This document shows positions 47,641 through 57,754 of a DNA stretch of 64,000 nt, piece by piece (positions within the stretch are counted from its first letter, which is position 1; each line of letters begins with the position of its first letter). The stretch comes from Sorex araneus (taxonomy: Eukaryota > Chordata > Mammalia > Eulipotyphla > Soricidae), in assembly GCF_027595985.1 (NCBI RefSeq), contig NC_073305.1:110070035-110134034 (forward strand), read 5' to 3'. The position numbers and the translations under genes were made by a program. The notes beneath the pieces are model-generated. The model saw only the letters and a list, made by a program, of their open reading frames with translations, made no database searches and was not told the origin of the DNA.

Positions 47641-47683
47641 TAAAGTAGTAGCATCTGGTAAGATTGGGATGGAATTGGGATTT

Positions 47684-48868
47684 TTTTTAAGATTATTGGT
47701 AATATATATATATGTGTGTATATATATATACATATATATACATATATATACATATATATATATTGAATCACCATGTGGAAAGTTACAAAGTTCTCAGGCT
47801 TATGTGTCAGTTATACAATATTCAAACACCCCTCCCTTCACCAGTGCCCATATTCCACCACCAAAAACCCCTGTATACCTCCCGCCCCCCACCCCCCCAC
47901 CCCCAACTGCATAACTGATGAATTTCACTTCATTTTCTCTTTACCTTGATTACATTCCATAATTCAACACAAAACTCACTATTGTTGTTGGAGTTTCCCC
48001 CCAAGAAAGACAGCCCTACTGCCAAGGAAGCATTTGATAATTAGTTTTCCATTGCTGAGAATGAGGAGATATGTTCCAAGTACATAACTCCTTTTTTTCC
48101 CGTTTTTCCTTTTCCATTTTTTTTCCCTCATCCCCCTTCCCGAGCCTCATAGTATGGTGGACGCCATGCCCCGTTTCTCCCCGAAAATGAGAAACAACCG
48201 GGAAAAAAGGAATATTTACTCTTCTCGGCCTGTGTGGGGCTGTTGCTTAGTTCACAGTCCAGAGAAATGGCTGCTACTTTGATTACCTTCAATATTTCAA
48301 CAAAAAACTCACTGTTATTATTTGGAGTTTCCCCCCCAAGTCAGACCTGCTAAAAAGGAGCCGTTTCACATTGCTGACAATTAAGAGATGTTAATTGGTT
48401 TGGGATTTCTGTATAAAGTCCAGGGAAAATTCTGCCAGAAATTGCATAGCCCATCTCACAGTCCCAGTGCATTGCTGTAAGAAGCTGCACTGGATCCCCA
48501 CATGTGTTAGGTTTCTGGAATCAAAGTCTTTAGGCGGAGAGGGTCCATTTCGCTCTCAGCAGCTCCAGATTTATCTGGGCCGAGGGCGTGCCAGTTACAC
48601 CCACTTACCATGGTTCCCTTGGAGCCCCAAGTGTGAAAACCATATACCTCTGGGTTAGGAGTCTTAGAAAATGGCTCCTGCCATGTGGATATTGCTGCCG
48701 CCACCATTTTCTGTGCAGAAAGACAGGGTGGAGAGGAAAGATCCATCCCCGGGCAGCACGGAGTTGTAGCCTAGCTCACAGTCCCAGTTCATTGCTGTAA
48801 GAAGCTACGCTGGATGCCCAAATATGTTAGGTCTCTGGAATCAAAGTCTTTAGGCGCAGAGGGTTCCT
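47684..48868 (-). mobile_element. ORF-less L1-derived element: 5'UTR-like repeats fused to L1 3'UTR
   Basis: A 1185-bp insertion in the stathmin 3'UTR with the 13-bp duplication GGAATTGGGATTT at 47671-47683 and 48869-48881. On the minus strand the 3' end is a short L1 3'UTR (47763-47905: TGGTGAAGGGAGGGGTGTTT, CACATGGTGATTCAATA) plus an AT-repeat-rich tail. The remaining about 960 bp is GC-richer and repetitive: a 90-bp block at 48457-48546 recurs at 48778-48867 (period 321 bp), and GGAGTTTCCCCCC recurs near 47990 and 48325. It contains AAAATGGTGGCGGC, similar to the YY1-type motif of L1 promoters. No ORF1 or ORF2 sequence is present. Confidence 0.78.
47700..47762. repeat. (TA)n/(CATATATA)n tract
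   Basis: AT-rich microsatellite within the tail of the L1-derived element, probably grown from its poly(A) tail. The tyrosine/isoleucine-rich frames over it are artefacts. Confidence 0.95.
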
Positions 48869-50091
48869 GGAATTGGGATTTAAAAATGAACAGATATTCA
48901 GCATCTAATAACAGTTTGAAAGAAGCCACTACCTTCTCTTCACAAACATGTTTCACAGAGCCAATACAGTACTAGCCACTAACTTGGTACACCAGGTGTA
49001 CTGAAGTAGAAAAGATGCAACAAGAAAAACAGCTACATTAGAAAGACTTCAACACTTTAGAAAAAGAGTAAAACACTTTTTGTTTCTCCTCTTAGCCCCT
49101 AAAACAACATTATACAGTCTGACCTACCTATACAGTCCTACATCAGCTTCTAGAATATTTGTCAGGAGGGCAAAAATAAAATGACACTGGCCAGTACAGT
49201 CTTTGGATATTTAGGAAGGGGAGGGGGAGAAGTCAGTTTTCAGAACAAATTAGTCAGCTTCAGTCTCATCAGCAGGATCTTTGGATTCTTTGTTCTTCCA
49301 CACTTTTTCAACATGCTTGTCCTTCGCTCGCAAATGCTCCTGTTTGGCAGCCATCTGTGCCTCTCGGTTTTCTTTGTTGGCTTCCATTTTGTGGGTCAGT
49401 TTCTCTTCCGCCATTTTGCTGAAGTTGTTGTTCTCTTCTATCGCTTTTTGAAGCACTTCTTTCTCGTGCTCTCGCTTCTCAGCAAACTGCTTCAAGACTT
49501 CAGCTTCATGGGACTTTCGTCTTTCTTCTGTAGCTTCTAATTTCCTCTGGATTTCCTCCAGAGAAAGATTCATCTTCTTTGGGGGAAAAGGGTGAATTCA
49601 GGGACAGATTCTTTTGATCGAGGGCTAAGAATCAGTTCAAAAGCCTGGCCAGTTGCATGTTTCTCCAGTTCTTTCACCTGGATATCAGAAGAAGCCATAG
49701 TGAAGAGAGGACAAGAGATTGGCAGTGTTATCTACTCAATCCACTGGCAAGGAAAGCCCTGCTAGGTCTGACTCTCCTGGTCACACTCTCGAATTTATTT
49801 ATTTTAAAACATTATGATACAGAGTATGGTAGTTTTTTCATCAGAAAATCCTGAATATTTTAGTAATCCAGTGTTTAATACGTCACTGTGTCAGGATATG
49901 AATGATATGAATTTAAATAAGAATTTATCTTAATTATTATTTAGGGTTACATTTGTTTTTTTCTCTCCTTACCTATTTTTACTTTTTTTTAAATGTAGGA
50001 GTACTGCTTTTTATTCAGTCACTGATTATGATGATAGAATTGGGCGTGAACTCCATATTACTTTTGGTAAAAATTTTTAAAAACTTTAAAA

Positions 50092-50971
50092 AATTGAATA
50101 TCCAGGAGATAGACCATTACAAAATTGTTCATAATTGTTGAAATGATACAGCTCCCATCCCTCCATTAGTGTACATTTTCTACCACCAATATCCCATTTC
50201 CCTATCACCATCCCCCAAAACCCCACCCCTTCACTTCCAGTCTCTCTCTGTGGCTCTCTCTCTCCTTTTCCTTTTGTGCATTATGGTTTGCAATACAGGT
50301 GCCAAAAAGTCATGGTGTTTATTCAGGGCATTTGGTATTTTTATTAGGACAGTAAGGCTGGAGCAGCTTTTGAATTGGGTTCCCACTTTGAAGTGTGGAT
50401 GTGATTGCCTAAGTTTCTGGAGGTACAGGGAGGTGCGAGGAGGTAGCCCATCCCAACCCCAAGAAAGCCTGGAGATTTCAGTCACAAAAACAGCATATCC
50501 AAATTTTCAGCAGATTATATCTTGGTGAGGTCTGTCCTGAGACGGTGGAGTTAGGCTGCAGGTACAGTGGCGATTTTGGATTGTGGAAGTAAGTGGCTGC
50601 TGGGGGCTCTGTCTGGGCTGGCATCAGCCCCGCTCCTATTTACCCTGGTTTGTTTAGCCATGTACAGGTCCAATACTAACTGTGGCTTTTGATATCTTTC
50701 AAGATTTATTTATGGGTCTCTGAAATAAGGCCAATAAATGAGCTTGTATAGGTGAGCCGGAGGTTGTTTGTGGGCATGGCTCCCACATACCTAACTTTTG
50801 GCTGTTTAATTTTTTTGGTGAACTTCGCCCTAAGTTGTTGGGGTTTAGCCAAAGACACAGGGGCAATTTTGGAGTATCAGGAAGCCTGAAGGCACCATCA
50901 GGCTGCTGATACACTTGCCCCGAAGGTACAGGTTGATCTGTTGGTGGCACCATACCGCCATTCTTATTTTT
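50092..50971 (-). mobile_element. Second ORF-less L1-derived element
   Basis: About 880 bp between two copies of ACTTTAAAA (50083-50091 and 50972-50980). On the minus strand the 3' third (50092 to about 50322) is L1 3'UTR (reverse of CATTATGGTTTGCAATACAG, TCCCATCCCTCCATTAGTG). The 5' two thirds is unrelated to L1 coding sequence, moderately GC-rich, and starts GTAAAAATAAGAATGGCGGT; CAAAATCGCCACTGTACC lies inside. Its 5' portion differs from that of 47684-48868. Open frames at 50231-50485 and 50699-50953 have no recognised domain. Confidence 0.65.
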
Positions 50972-51960
50972 ACTTTAAAAGGAGTAAATCCAAAAATATT
51001 TATGGGGTAATTTCTCATACAAGGTGCCCTGTTAAGCATTACCAATAGAACTTGAGGTCTGAAAACTTAAAGAACTTACATGAAATAGTATGGTTTAGGT
51101 GGGAAATAAAAGTGGATTAGGAATCAGGAGATCTATCCTTCATTCATAACTAATTCACTATTATTTCCTTGGACCAACTCTGAACTCCACCTTTTCATTT
51201 GATAGCAAAGAGAAGGGACTATTTGGCCCCTTCAGTATCTTTTATTGTGATTGATATTGTAACTAATATGAAGGCTCATGAACTTATTTTTCTATTTTTC
51301 TATCCTAGTTTCCTACTAAAAACTTTCCCAGTTCTTAGGATTACAAAGATGAGGAACATATGCCCTCTCCTCTAAGCAGCTCATACAATAGAGAAAGCAA
51401 AGGGTGATATATTCTCTACATACTATAATTATTTGTAATATAATTATCTGCATTTTAATTACAAATAACCAAGGATCTTAAACCAATGTGCTGCTTTTCC
51501 ACTCTTAGAAGATAAGTGATATAAATAAAGTTATTATCTGGGACTATAGAAAAGACAAAAATCATCATATGATCTGAGCAATACTGACTCATGTTATAAA
51601 ATTGGCTTTTGGTGTCACTCTTCTTATCAACTGTCATTTTAGGAATACAAAATGCTGACTCCAAAATAAATTATTTTTCCTGATTTTCTACTCTTAAGGT
51701 CATTCTATGGCCCATAATCATCAAGTTTTAATAACTTTACCTAAAAAGCTAATGCACTGACTCATTGGAACTTTGTAAAAAACTTTATCATAGAAAAGAA
51801 TATCAAATGTACAATATAGGAAAATTTTATCAAACCCCTTTCTTGCTTTACGTTTTTCAACTATCTCCATCACAAGGGTCTCTTTGACTCTTAAGGCTAA
51901 TATTTTAAATTTCAAACTATCTTCTCATTCAAGTAATTTCAATCCCAGCTACTTTGTACC
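50972..51960 (+). other. Mostly unique; MIR- and L2-like relics
   Basis: GGATTAGGAATCAGGAGATC (about 51112-51131) with GGACCAACTCTGAACTCC resembles MIR; TTCTTAGGATTACAAAGATG to TCTAAGCAGCTCATACAATA (about 51333-51390) resembles an L2-type end. Otherwise nothing recognised. Confidence 0.45.
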
Positions 51961-51979
51961 AACATTTTTAACCTGATTT

Positions 51980-52709
51980 ATCTCCTCTCTCTCTCTCCCA
52001 AAACACCATGAGTATTCCTCAGAAAACTAAAAATTGAGTTTCCATGAGACTTAGGGGTCCCAAAATACACAGCAGAAATGCTAACTCCACTTCTATATTC
52101 ATTGTAACACTATTCACAATAGCTAGAATCTGGAAACAATTGGAGTGCCCTATAACAAATGACTCGTTAAAGAAACTATAACACATCTACACAATGGAAT
52201 ACTATACAGCTGTTAGAAAAAATGAAGTTATGAAATTGTCTTATAAAGGGATGGACATGGAGAGTATCATGCTCAGTTAAACAAGTAAGAAGGACAGGAA
52301 GAGACACAGAATTATTGGACTCATTTATGAAATATGAAAAAACATAAGAGACTTTATATCCAAGGATACTAGAAACAAGGTCAATAGAAACAAGAGCCAG
52401 AAGAATTGGTGCATGGTTGGAAGCCTGTCTCAGGTGGTGGGGGAGAAAGCAGTTGGGATAGAGAGGGGACCACTATGACAAAGATAGTTGGAAATGATCA
52501 CTCTGGATAGTAACTATGTGCTGAAAATAGGTAAAGGAGAAAACAGTATTTGTATGGCAAACCATAATGCCCAAAGGGGTCGGGGGGGAGAGAGAGACAG
52601 AGAGACAGAGAAAGACAGAAACAGAGAGAGACACAGAGAGAGACAGAGAAAGAGAGAGAAGAGAGAGAGCGAGAGAGAGCGCACATGTGCACCAGACAGA
52701 CAGAGAGAC

Positions 52710-52779
<70 letters not shown>

Positions 52780-52930
52780 AGAGAGAGAGAGAGAGAGAAG
52801 GAAGATGGCTACTAAAGAGTCAGGCTGGGAGAAGGGCAGCAGGAGAGAAGGGTACTGAAACATTGTCTGACTGAAACCCAACCTTGAATAACTTTGTAAC
52901 TCTGTTATCATATGTGATTAAATTTAAAAC
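51980..52930 (+). mobile_element. 5'-truncated L1 with expanded repeats in its 3'UTR
   Basis: ORF2 end from about 52015 (CTATTCACAATAGCTAGAAT, ACAATGGAATACTATACAGC), then 3'UTR (GTGCTGAAAATAGGTAAAGG, GCAAACCATAATGCCCAAAG), a large GA/GATA expansion (52582-52800) and the 3' end AACTTTGTAACTCTG. Frames broken. Confidence 0.82.
52582..52800. repeat. (GA)n then (GATA)n microsatellite
   Basis: A GAGACA/GAGA tract (52582-52709) passes into about 17 perfect GATA units (52710-52778), then GA again. It expanded from the purine run of the L1 3'UTR (compare GGAGAGAGAGAGT at 21985). The serine/leucine-rich frame on the minus strand (52498-52911) is an artefact. Confidence 0.96.
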
Positions 52931-53046
52931 ATCTCCTATTTTTAATATGCTGTGTTTCTTTTTGTTGCATAAGCTCAAAACTTAAAGTCAAACTTCTCAT
53001 TCCTTCTTCTCAGTTCTCATTGTTTCAACTCTGCATACACTTTCAC

Positions 53047-53491
53047 TGTTGTGCCCGAATTTCAGATCCCCAGTTGCGGAGAGACCAAAAGCGTTAATCC
53101 ACACACGTTAATGCAAAAGCAAAGGAACTACTGCTAGCTTGAGCCAGGGTCCAAGTCTCATCCAACACAGTGGAGTCTTGACAAGGACGCTGAGTCTAAG
53201 TTGCTAGCAGTTTATATAGGTTTCAAGGTTGAGAAAGTACTATGATAACAGTGATCAAGCAACAGTGGTCAGCAATTTGTTAACGCTTTATAACAGCCAG
53301 TTTGTGGTTGTTCAAAAAAATGGACATAGTGACCCCTCATGATTAGTCAGATGATCTAGCAGTTCTTTGGGCAGGTTACTCAACTAGAAGTTTACCAGAA
53401 ATTGCAAGTTCAGTTTCTGGGAAACAAAAATTTAGGCCTAGTCAAAGTTAATGTTAGCTGCGGCCTGTCATGGCATCAGTTTGTCCTCACA
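53047..53491 (-). mobile_element. Solo LTR of an endogenous retrovirus, 445 bp
   Basis: The plus strand begins TGTTGTGCCCG and ends GTCCTCACA. TCAC stands immediately on both sides (53043-53046 and 53492-53495), a 4-bp duplication. The minus strand reads U3 with a TATA box (CCTATATAAACTGC, about 53208-53221) and then R/U5 ending CGGGCACAACA. No internal retroviral genes remain. A 4-bp duplication fits a class I (gamma-like) element, by inference. Confidence 0.7.
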
Positions 53492-53519
53492 TCACCATGT
53501 GTCTCTTTATCTGCCATAA

Positions 53520-54170
53520 AATTTACAACTTTGTTGGTGAGAATTGGTGAAAAGAGAACTCATATATTGTTCCTGAGTATAAACTGATTTAACGATAATG
53601 AAAACCAATATGTAGTTTATGAAAAAACTAAGAACAGTACCTACTATATGATGCAGCATTTCTATTTAGGGGCAGATACAGAAAAGAACATTTCAATAGA
53701 TATATATACTCAAATGTTTAATGCAGAATAACTACAAAAACAAAGATATGGAAATGCTGTAACTATCTCAACCAATAAAAACAAAAATATATGGTACATA
53801 TATCTAATGGACTATTCATTAATAGGAAACAAGAATATTCTTTCATGGATCTTAAGCACAGTGTAATAAATGGGATAAGTCAGAAAAAGAAGAACCTGTT
53901 CTATGATATCACTTGTATGTGGAATTAAAAAATATTAAAACTGTTAGAAAAAAGAGAAATCTGGTAATTACCAGTGTGTGTGTATGTATGTTGGGAGGAA
54001 GAAGAATAGAAGTAACAAAGTAACAAAGTTAAATAGCAAAATCTTGCAATTATTTATTGTTTAAATCATTAATAAAGTTCTAATGCACAGTATCACAGTA
54101 TAATGACCATAGCTGATAATAAAATACTATACAATTACCCTCATGGACTGACATGACAATACATTACATA
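53520..54170 (+). mobile_element. Old L1 ORF2 end and 3'UTR
   Basis: TTGTTGGTGAGAATTGGTGA starts the ORF2-end block. GTATGTGGAATTAAAAAATA and AGTATAATGACCATAGCTG belong to the 3'UTR of an ancient L1. Many stops. Confidence 0.65.
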
Positions 54171-54399
54171 AAGCAACAGACCTAGCTTCCATCTCCTGAA
54201 CTCAATATGGTGTACTGAACCCTGTTAAAAGTGATTCTTGATTGTAGACTCAGAAGTAAGCCCTGAGCACCACAGAGTATGTGCCTCTAAAACCAATTAC
54301 CATCATGACTATTTTTAAGTGTTCAGTTTAGTAATATTAAGTATTTATACATTTTTTGCAATCAATCTCCATAATCCTTTTTACATTAAAAAACTGAAA

Positions 54400-54631
54400 C
54401 TCTAAACTCTTTAAACAACTCCCCACTATAATTCCTCTACAACTATCCTCTAACAACAATTATGGCTTTGACTACCCTATAGGTATCTCATATAAGTAGA
54501 ATCATACCATAATTGTTGTTTATGATCGACTTATTTCACTTAGCACAATATTCTAAAACTTTATTTGTATTGTAGCATATGCCCAATTCCCGTCTTTTTT
54601 AAAAAAAGATTTCTTTGGCATACCACATTTT
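54400..54631 (-). mobile_element. Ancient L1M-type fragment, antisense
   Basis: TGACTACCCTATAGGTATCT, ATATAAGTAGAATCATACC, TTATTTCACTTAGCACAATA and GCATACCACATTTTGT follow the reverse complement of old mammalian L1M ORF2. It ends exactly where RTE-like sequence begins. Confidence 0.7.
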
Positions 54632-54860
54632 GTCATCGAAGTCCTAGGCAAACAGGGTGTTCAAACGCAGTACATCAAGATCCTCCGAGAGCTGTATTAT
54701 GGATTCACCACCAGGATCTCACCATTCTACAAGGAAATGATCATTGACATAAAGAGAGAGGTTCGGCAGGGCGATACCATTTCACAGAAACTCTTCAGTG
54801 CCACCCTTGAGAACGTCATGCGATGACTGGAATGGGAAGGAATGGGAGTGAAGATAGACG
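54632..54860 (+). mobile_element. RTE-clade LINE reverse-transcriptase fragment
   Basis: About 76 codons in one frame read VIEVLGKQG, QYIKILRELYYGF, IDIKREVRQGDTIS and SATLENVMR, then one TGA stop (54821-54823), then LEWEGMGVKIDG. The RQGD box and surrounding order are those of the palm of RTE-type reverse transcriptases and differ from L1. The catalytic FADD box would come a few residues later and is missing, because the sequence breaks into an antisense SINE. A Sorex RTE (RTE1_Sar) has been reported as shared with parasitic nematodes; assignment to it is from memory. Non-functional. Confidence 0.78.
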
Positions 54861-54953
54861 GTGCTCAGGGGACCATATGGGATGCTGGGAATCGAACCCG
54901 GGTCGGCCGCTTGCAAGGCAAGCACCCTACCCGCTGTGCTATTGCTCCATCCC
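54861..54953 (-). mobile_element. B-type SINE lacking its 3' half, fused to the RTE fragment
   Basis: Antisense head and start of the body (GTGCTCAGGGGACCATATGG, ATCGAACCCGGGTCGGCC, CTGTGCTATTGCTCCATCCC). The poly(A)-side 80 bp is absent and the break coincides with the end of the RTE sequence, with two shared G bases at the joint. Confidence 0.85.
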
Positions 54954-54959
54954 AAGAAA

Positions 54960-55360
54960 TGATTTTATTTTAACTAATCAATAATCATAAAAACAACCAT
55001 AACTAAGCTTACCAAAGGGCATAGGTGTGGGGGAGGGGACCTAGGTCCTTTCATGGAGAATAGGTGGTACTATGGTAGTCCACGTGGTGCTAGAACACTG
55101 TATTCATGAAATTCTGTAACTAATAGTATTTTATTTTTTTTTTTTTTGCTTTTTGGGTCACACCCAGCAATGCTCAGGGGTTACTCCTGGCTTTGCACTC
55201 AGGAATTACTCCTGGCGGTGCTTGGGGGACCATATGGGATGCCGGGGATCGAACCCGGGTCGGCCGCGTGCAAGGCAAACGCCCTACCCGCTGTGCTATC
55301 GCTCCGGCCCACTAATAGTATTTTAAATCATGTTACTTCAACAAATTTTGGGGGGAGGGA
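54960..55360 (+). mobile_element. Old L1 3' end hosting a young SINE
   Basis: TAGGTGTGGGGGAGGGGACC, CCACGTGGTGCTAGAACAC and AAATTCTGTAACTAATAG are 3'UTR-type blocks, interrupted by the SINE at 55134-55310. Confidence 0.55.
55134..55310 (-). mobile_element. Young B-type SINE, perfect 15-bp TSD
   Basis: Antisense copy very close to the family consensus seen across this window, with T14 at the left. ACTAATAGTATTTTA is exact at 55119-55133 and 55311-55325. The frame at 55146-55502 is SINE-derived. Confidence 0.95.
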
Positions 55361-55719
55361 GGAAGAAATCATTTGCGTTGGCACACTCTTACTGAACAGG
55401 CAAAATGCCCTTTCCAAACTAAGTGCCTACCAGTCTATCATTCATCTATGCAGTTTCAAGCACATAAATAAGAACCATCCTCAGAAAACTTTACCATCCT
55501 AGAAAGCATACTCATAATTTAATTTTCATAATTTAATTAATATTTAATTTAAAATTATATCAGTTTTTATATAAATAAAAATAATTTATTTTATCTCCAC
55601 TACATGAAAAGCTTTAATGACAGAGAAGAGCTCTACTGTATTTGCCACTAATCCCTTGATATTCTGTTAAAATAAAGAGGGAAGACCTGGTTGTTGTTAA
55701 GAACAAATAACTTGATATT

Positions 55720-55891
55720 TTTCCTTTTTTTTTAGGTGGAGACACATCCACTGGTGCTCAGGGTATACTTCTACCTCTGCTCTCAGGGATCATTATTGGC
55801 TAGGAGAGGGAGCCTGGAGTGCTGGGATGGAACCTGATCAGCCATATGCATGGCAAGCCATGCAAACCTGCTGTACTATTTCTCCAATTTT
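55720..55891 (-). mobile_element. Old B-type SINE
   Basis: Diverged antisense copy: GACACATCCACTGGTGCTCA, CTGCTCTCAGGGATCATTAT, TACTATTTCTCCAATTT. Confidence 0.72.
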
Positions 55892-55907
55892 AAAAAATTT
55901 GAGCTCA

Positions 55908-56078
55908 GGGCTGGAGCAGTAGCACAGCAATTAGGGCGTTTGCCTTGCGTGTGGCCGACACAGGTTCGATTCCCAGCATCCCATATGGTCACCCGAGCAC
56001 CGCCAGGAGTGATTCCTTAGTGCAAAGCCAGGAGTAGCCCCTGTGCATTGCCAAGTGTGACCCAAAAAGAAAAAAAAA
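55908..56078 (+). mobile_element. B-type tRNA-SINE with TSD
   Basis: Sense copy GGGCTGGAGCAGTAGCACAG with intact GGTTCGATTCCC B box and an A-rich tail. AAATTTGAGCTC before and AAATTTCGAGCTC after form the TSD. It faces the older copy 16 bp upstream in opposite orientation. Confidence 0.92.
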
Positions 56079-57582
56079 TTTCGAGCTCTTAGAATTGAAT
56101 CCACTTCATATATAAACTCTCTGAAAGCTCTCTCAGTATTCCTAATCTAAGGCTTAAATCAACAAGTTTGATGGTATGTATTGATCAGTGTTGAGATACA
56201 AAGGTTAAATATCTGCTAGCGCTGGGGCAATGTAGAATCAGGCATCAGAGATTTTTATATTGTACTTTCAGCAATTAGTGCTTTTTCCCTTAATTAGAGT
56301 CAGTGTCTTCTAAATGCTCTTGGCTCAAGCTAAAACTAAATTATGATTATCTACTATTGAAAGAGTCTCATGGAACTAGTTTGAAGGAATATTGTTCAGT
56401 AGGCAGAGTACTATTATCACAGTGAGAAGTCTATAACTTCTCTCTTTTTTAATTGTTTTGTTTATTATTAATTTTCCTTCTCCATTGAACAGAATACAAA
56501 AACCAATCTCTGCTATTATAGTGACATACAACATAAAAATAAGTTAAATTAGAGGAGAACTTTAGAATGCATGGTGTAATTTTAAAGTAAAATTATAATC
56601 CATAATAAAACACAAAATGAGTTGCAGCTGTGGTTAGAAATTTTTAAAAATATCATTGAAGATAAAATTGACTAGTGAACAGTCTCCCACACACTAGGAA
56701 ATCAGAACATAAATGGCAAATAAAATCACTCCATGTTATAAAAGGTTAAAGAGAAATTCATAGACCATGTAGTACAGATCCAGTTTTCCAGAATAATTAT
56801 AAGAGAAAGAGAGACAGGACCAAGCTCATTTGAGCTAGGGTAGGAGAGAAACAGGAGATAAATATAAGGTCAGTGATTAAGGAGGAGGAAGGTTAAATAA
56901 AGGGAGGAACAAGAGCCACTATAAACAAGTAGGGTACCAGAAAACCTTCCAGAGAGGAGATGGGGGCTGAGAACAAAGGTAATTTTCAGAACTCAGTGAG
57001 AAGAGGCATTCAGATCCATTACCAGAAGCCTTTAACACTTTGTCCTGGGAAGCCTACATTTCTCCGAATGTGGCTTGATACTTTTCAGCAGCCCGGAGTC
57101 CCATCTTAAAGGAGTCAAATGAAGCTTTACACATACATCTGTCTTTTACCTTCTAATTTGATTATAAGCTTCCTGGGGACAGAGTCCGGCCCTGAGTCAT
57201 ATTTGTAAATACTACAACTTCAAGAGCTTATTTGCCATAAAGTTCTTTGTGCTTAAGAAGTACATTAATATTACACTATCTTAGAGCCCAAATGGAAATA
57301 ATAATTCAGAATAACCTATAATCTGAACTCTTTATACATTTTAATATGCTTAGGATAGTTCCAGTTAACATCTGGTGAGAAAGTTTGGAAGACAGGTTTT
57401 ATGATATTAATGATAGACTGAGTATTAATTTCCAGAATTTCCTGTCAATTTTGGTGCTAGCTGGCCATTGTCATTCCTGATCAAAACAGATTAGATTAAT
57501 TAGATTATAAAATGTATTGTCATTAATAATATGAATGTGCATTGCAGGTGAATTTGGTTATTATATTGTTTTAGTGAGGTAT
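56079..57582 (+). other. Mostly unique; L2-like relic at 57150-57240
   Basis: TTGATTATAAGCTTCCTGGG with GACAGAGTCCGGCCCTGAG resembles the ancient L2 3' end. Elsewhere there is no repeat or gene that I recognise. Confidence 0.45.
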
Positions 57583-57754
57583 TTTTTTTTCTTTTTGGGT
57601 CACACCTGGCGATGCTCAGGAATTACTCTTGGCTCTGAACTCAGAAATTACTCCTGATGGCATTCAGTGGTCCATATATGGGATGTTGGAGATCGAACCC
57701 AGGTCTTCGACGTGCAAGGCAAATGTCCTACCCACTGTACTATCGCTCCTGTCC
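57583..57754 (-). mobile_element. B-type tRNA-SINE
   Basis: Antisense copy: T9 tail, GGGTCACACCTGGCGATGC, a duplicated TATA in the CCATATATGGGAT block, GATCGAACCCAGGTC, GTACTATCGCTCC. Moderately diverged. Confidence 0.88.

Larger units (their letters stand above)
47561..49722 (-). pseudogene. STMN1: Processed stathmin pseudogene, split by an L1-derived insertion
   Basis: Minus-strand intronless copy of stathmin 1 (a phosphoprotein that binds tubulin dimers and destabilises microtubules). The start codon is at 49698-49696 and the stop at 49252-49250. Residues 1-42 ([13 protein letters not shown] onward) are in frame, but a net one-base loss before codon 43 brings in a TGA at 49572-49570. The rest ([18 protein letters not shown], ending [15 protein letters not shown]) is open in another frame and retains near-full identity with the mammalian protein, including substitutions such as [18 protein letters not shown]. 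The 3'UTR follows to 48882, is interrupted at 47684-48868, and finishes at 47592-47670 with AATAAAGCTGCACAG and an A/T-rich poly(A) relic (47561-47600 on plus). No introns, plus the tail, mark L1-mediated retroposition; not functional. Confidence 0.92.

Noticed and set aside
49250-49573. Functional stathmin-like gene of 107 codons
   Set aside because: It is the downstream frame of an intronless copy with an early stop, an L1-type tail and a disrupted 3'UTR; the ATG at 49573 arises from the altered codons near the deletion.
50231-50953. Two open frames as a small gene pair
   Set aside because: They lie inside a TSD-bounded L1 derivative and have no recognised domains.
52710-52778. CRISPR-like regular repeat
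   Set aside because: A pure tetranucleotide microsatellite without spacers, in mammalian DNA.
52498-52911. Serine/leucine-rich 137-codon frame
   Set aside because: It is the translation of a GA/GATA microsatellite.
53047-53491. Full provirus around the LTRs
   Set aside because: No second LTR and no gag, pol or env sequence near any of the three LTRs; all are solo.
55146-55502. 118-codon open frame
   Set aside because: The first two thirds are the antisense B-type SINE; the same product (LAMHRGYSWLCTQELPLAVL type) recurs at every young copy (9483, 61252).
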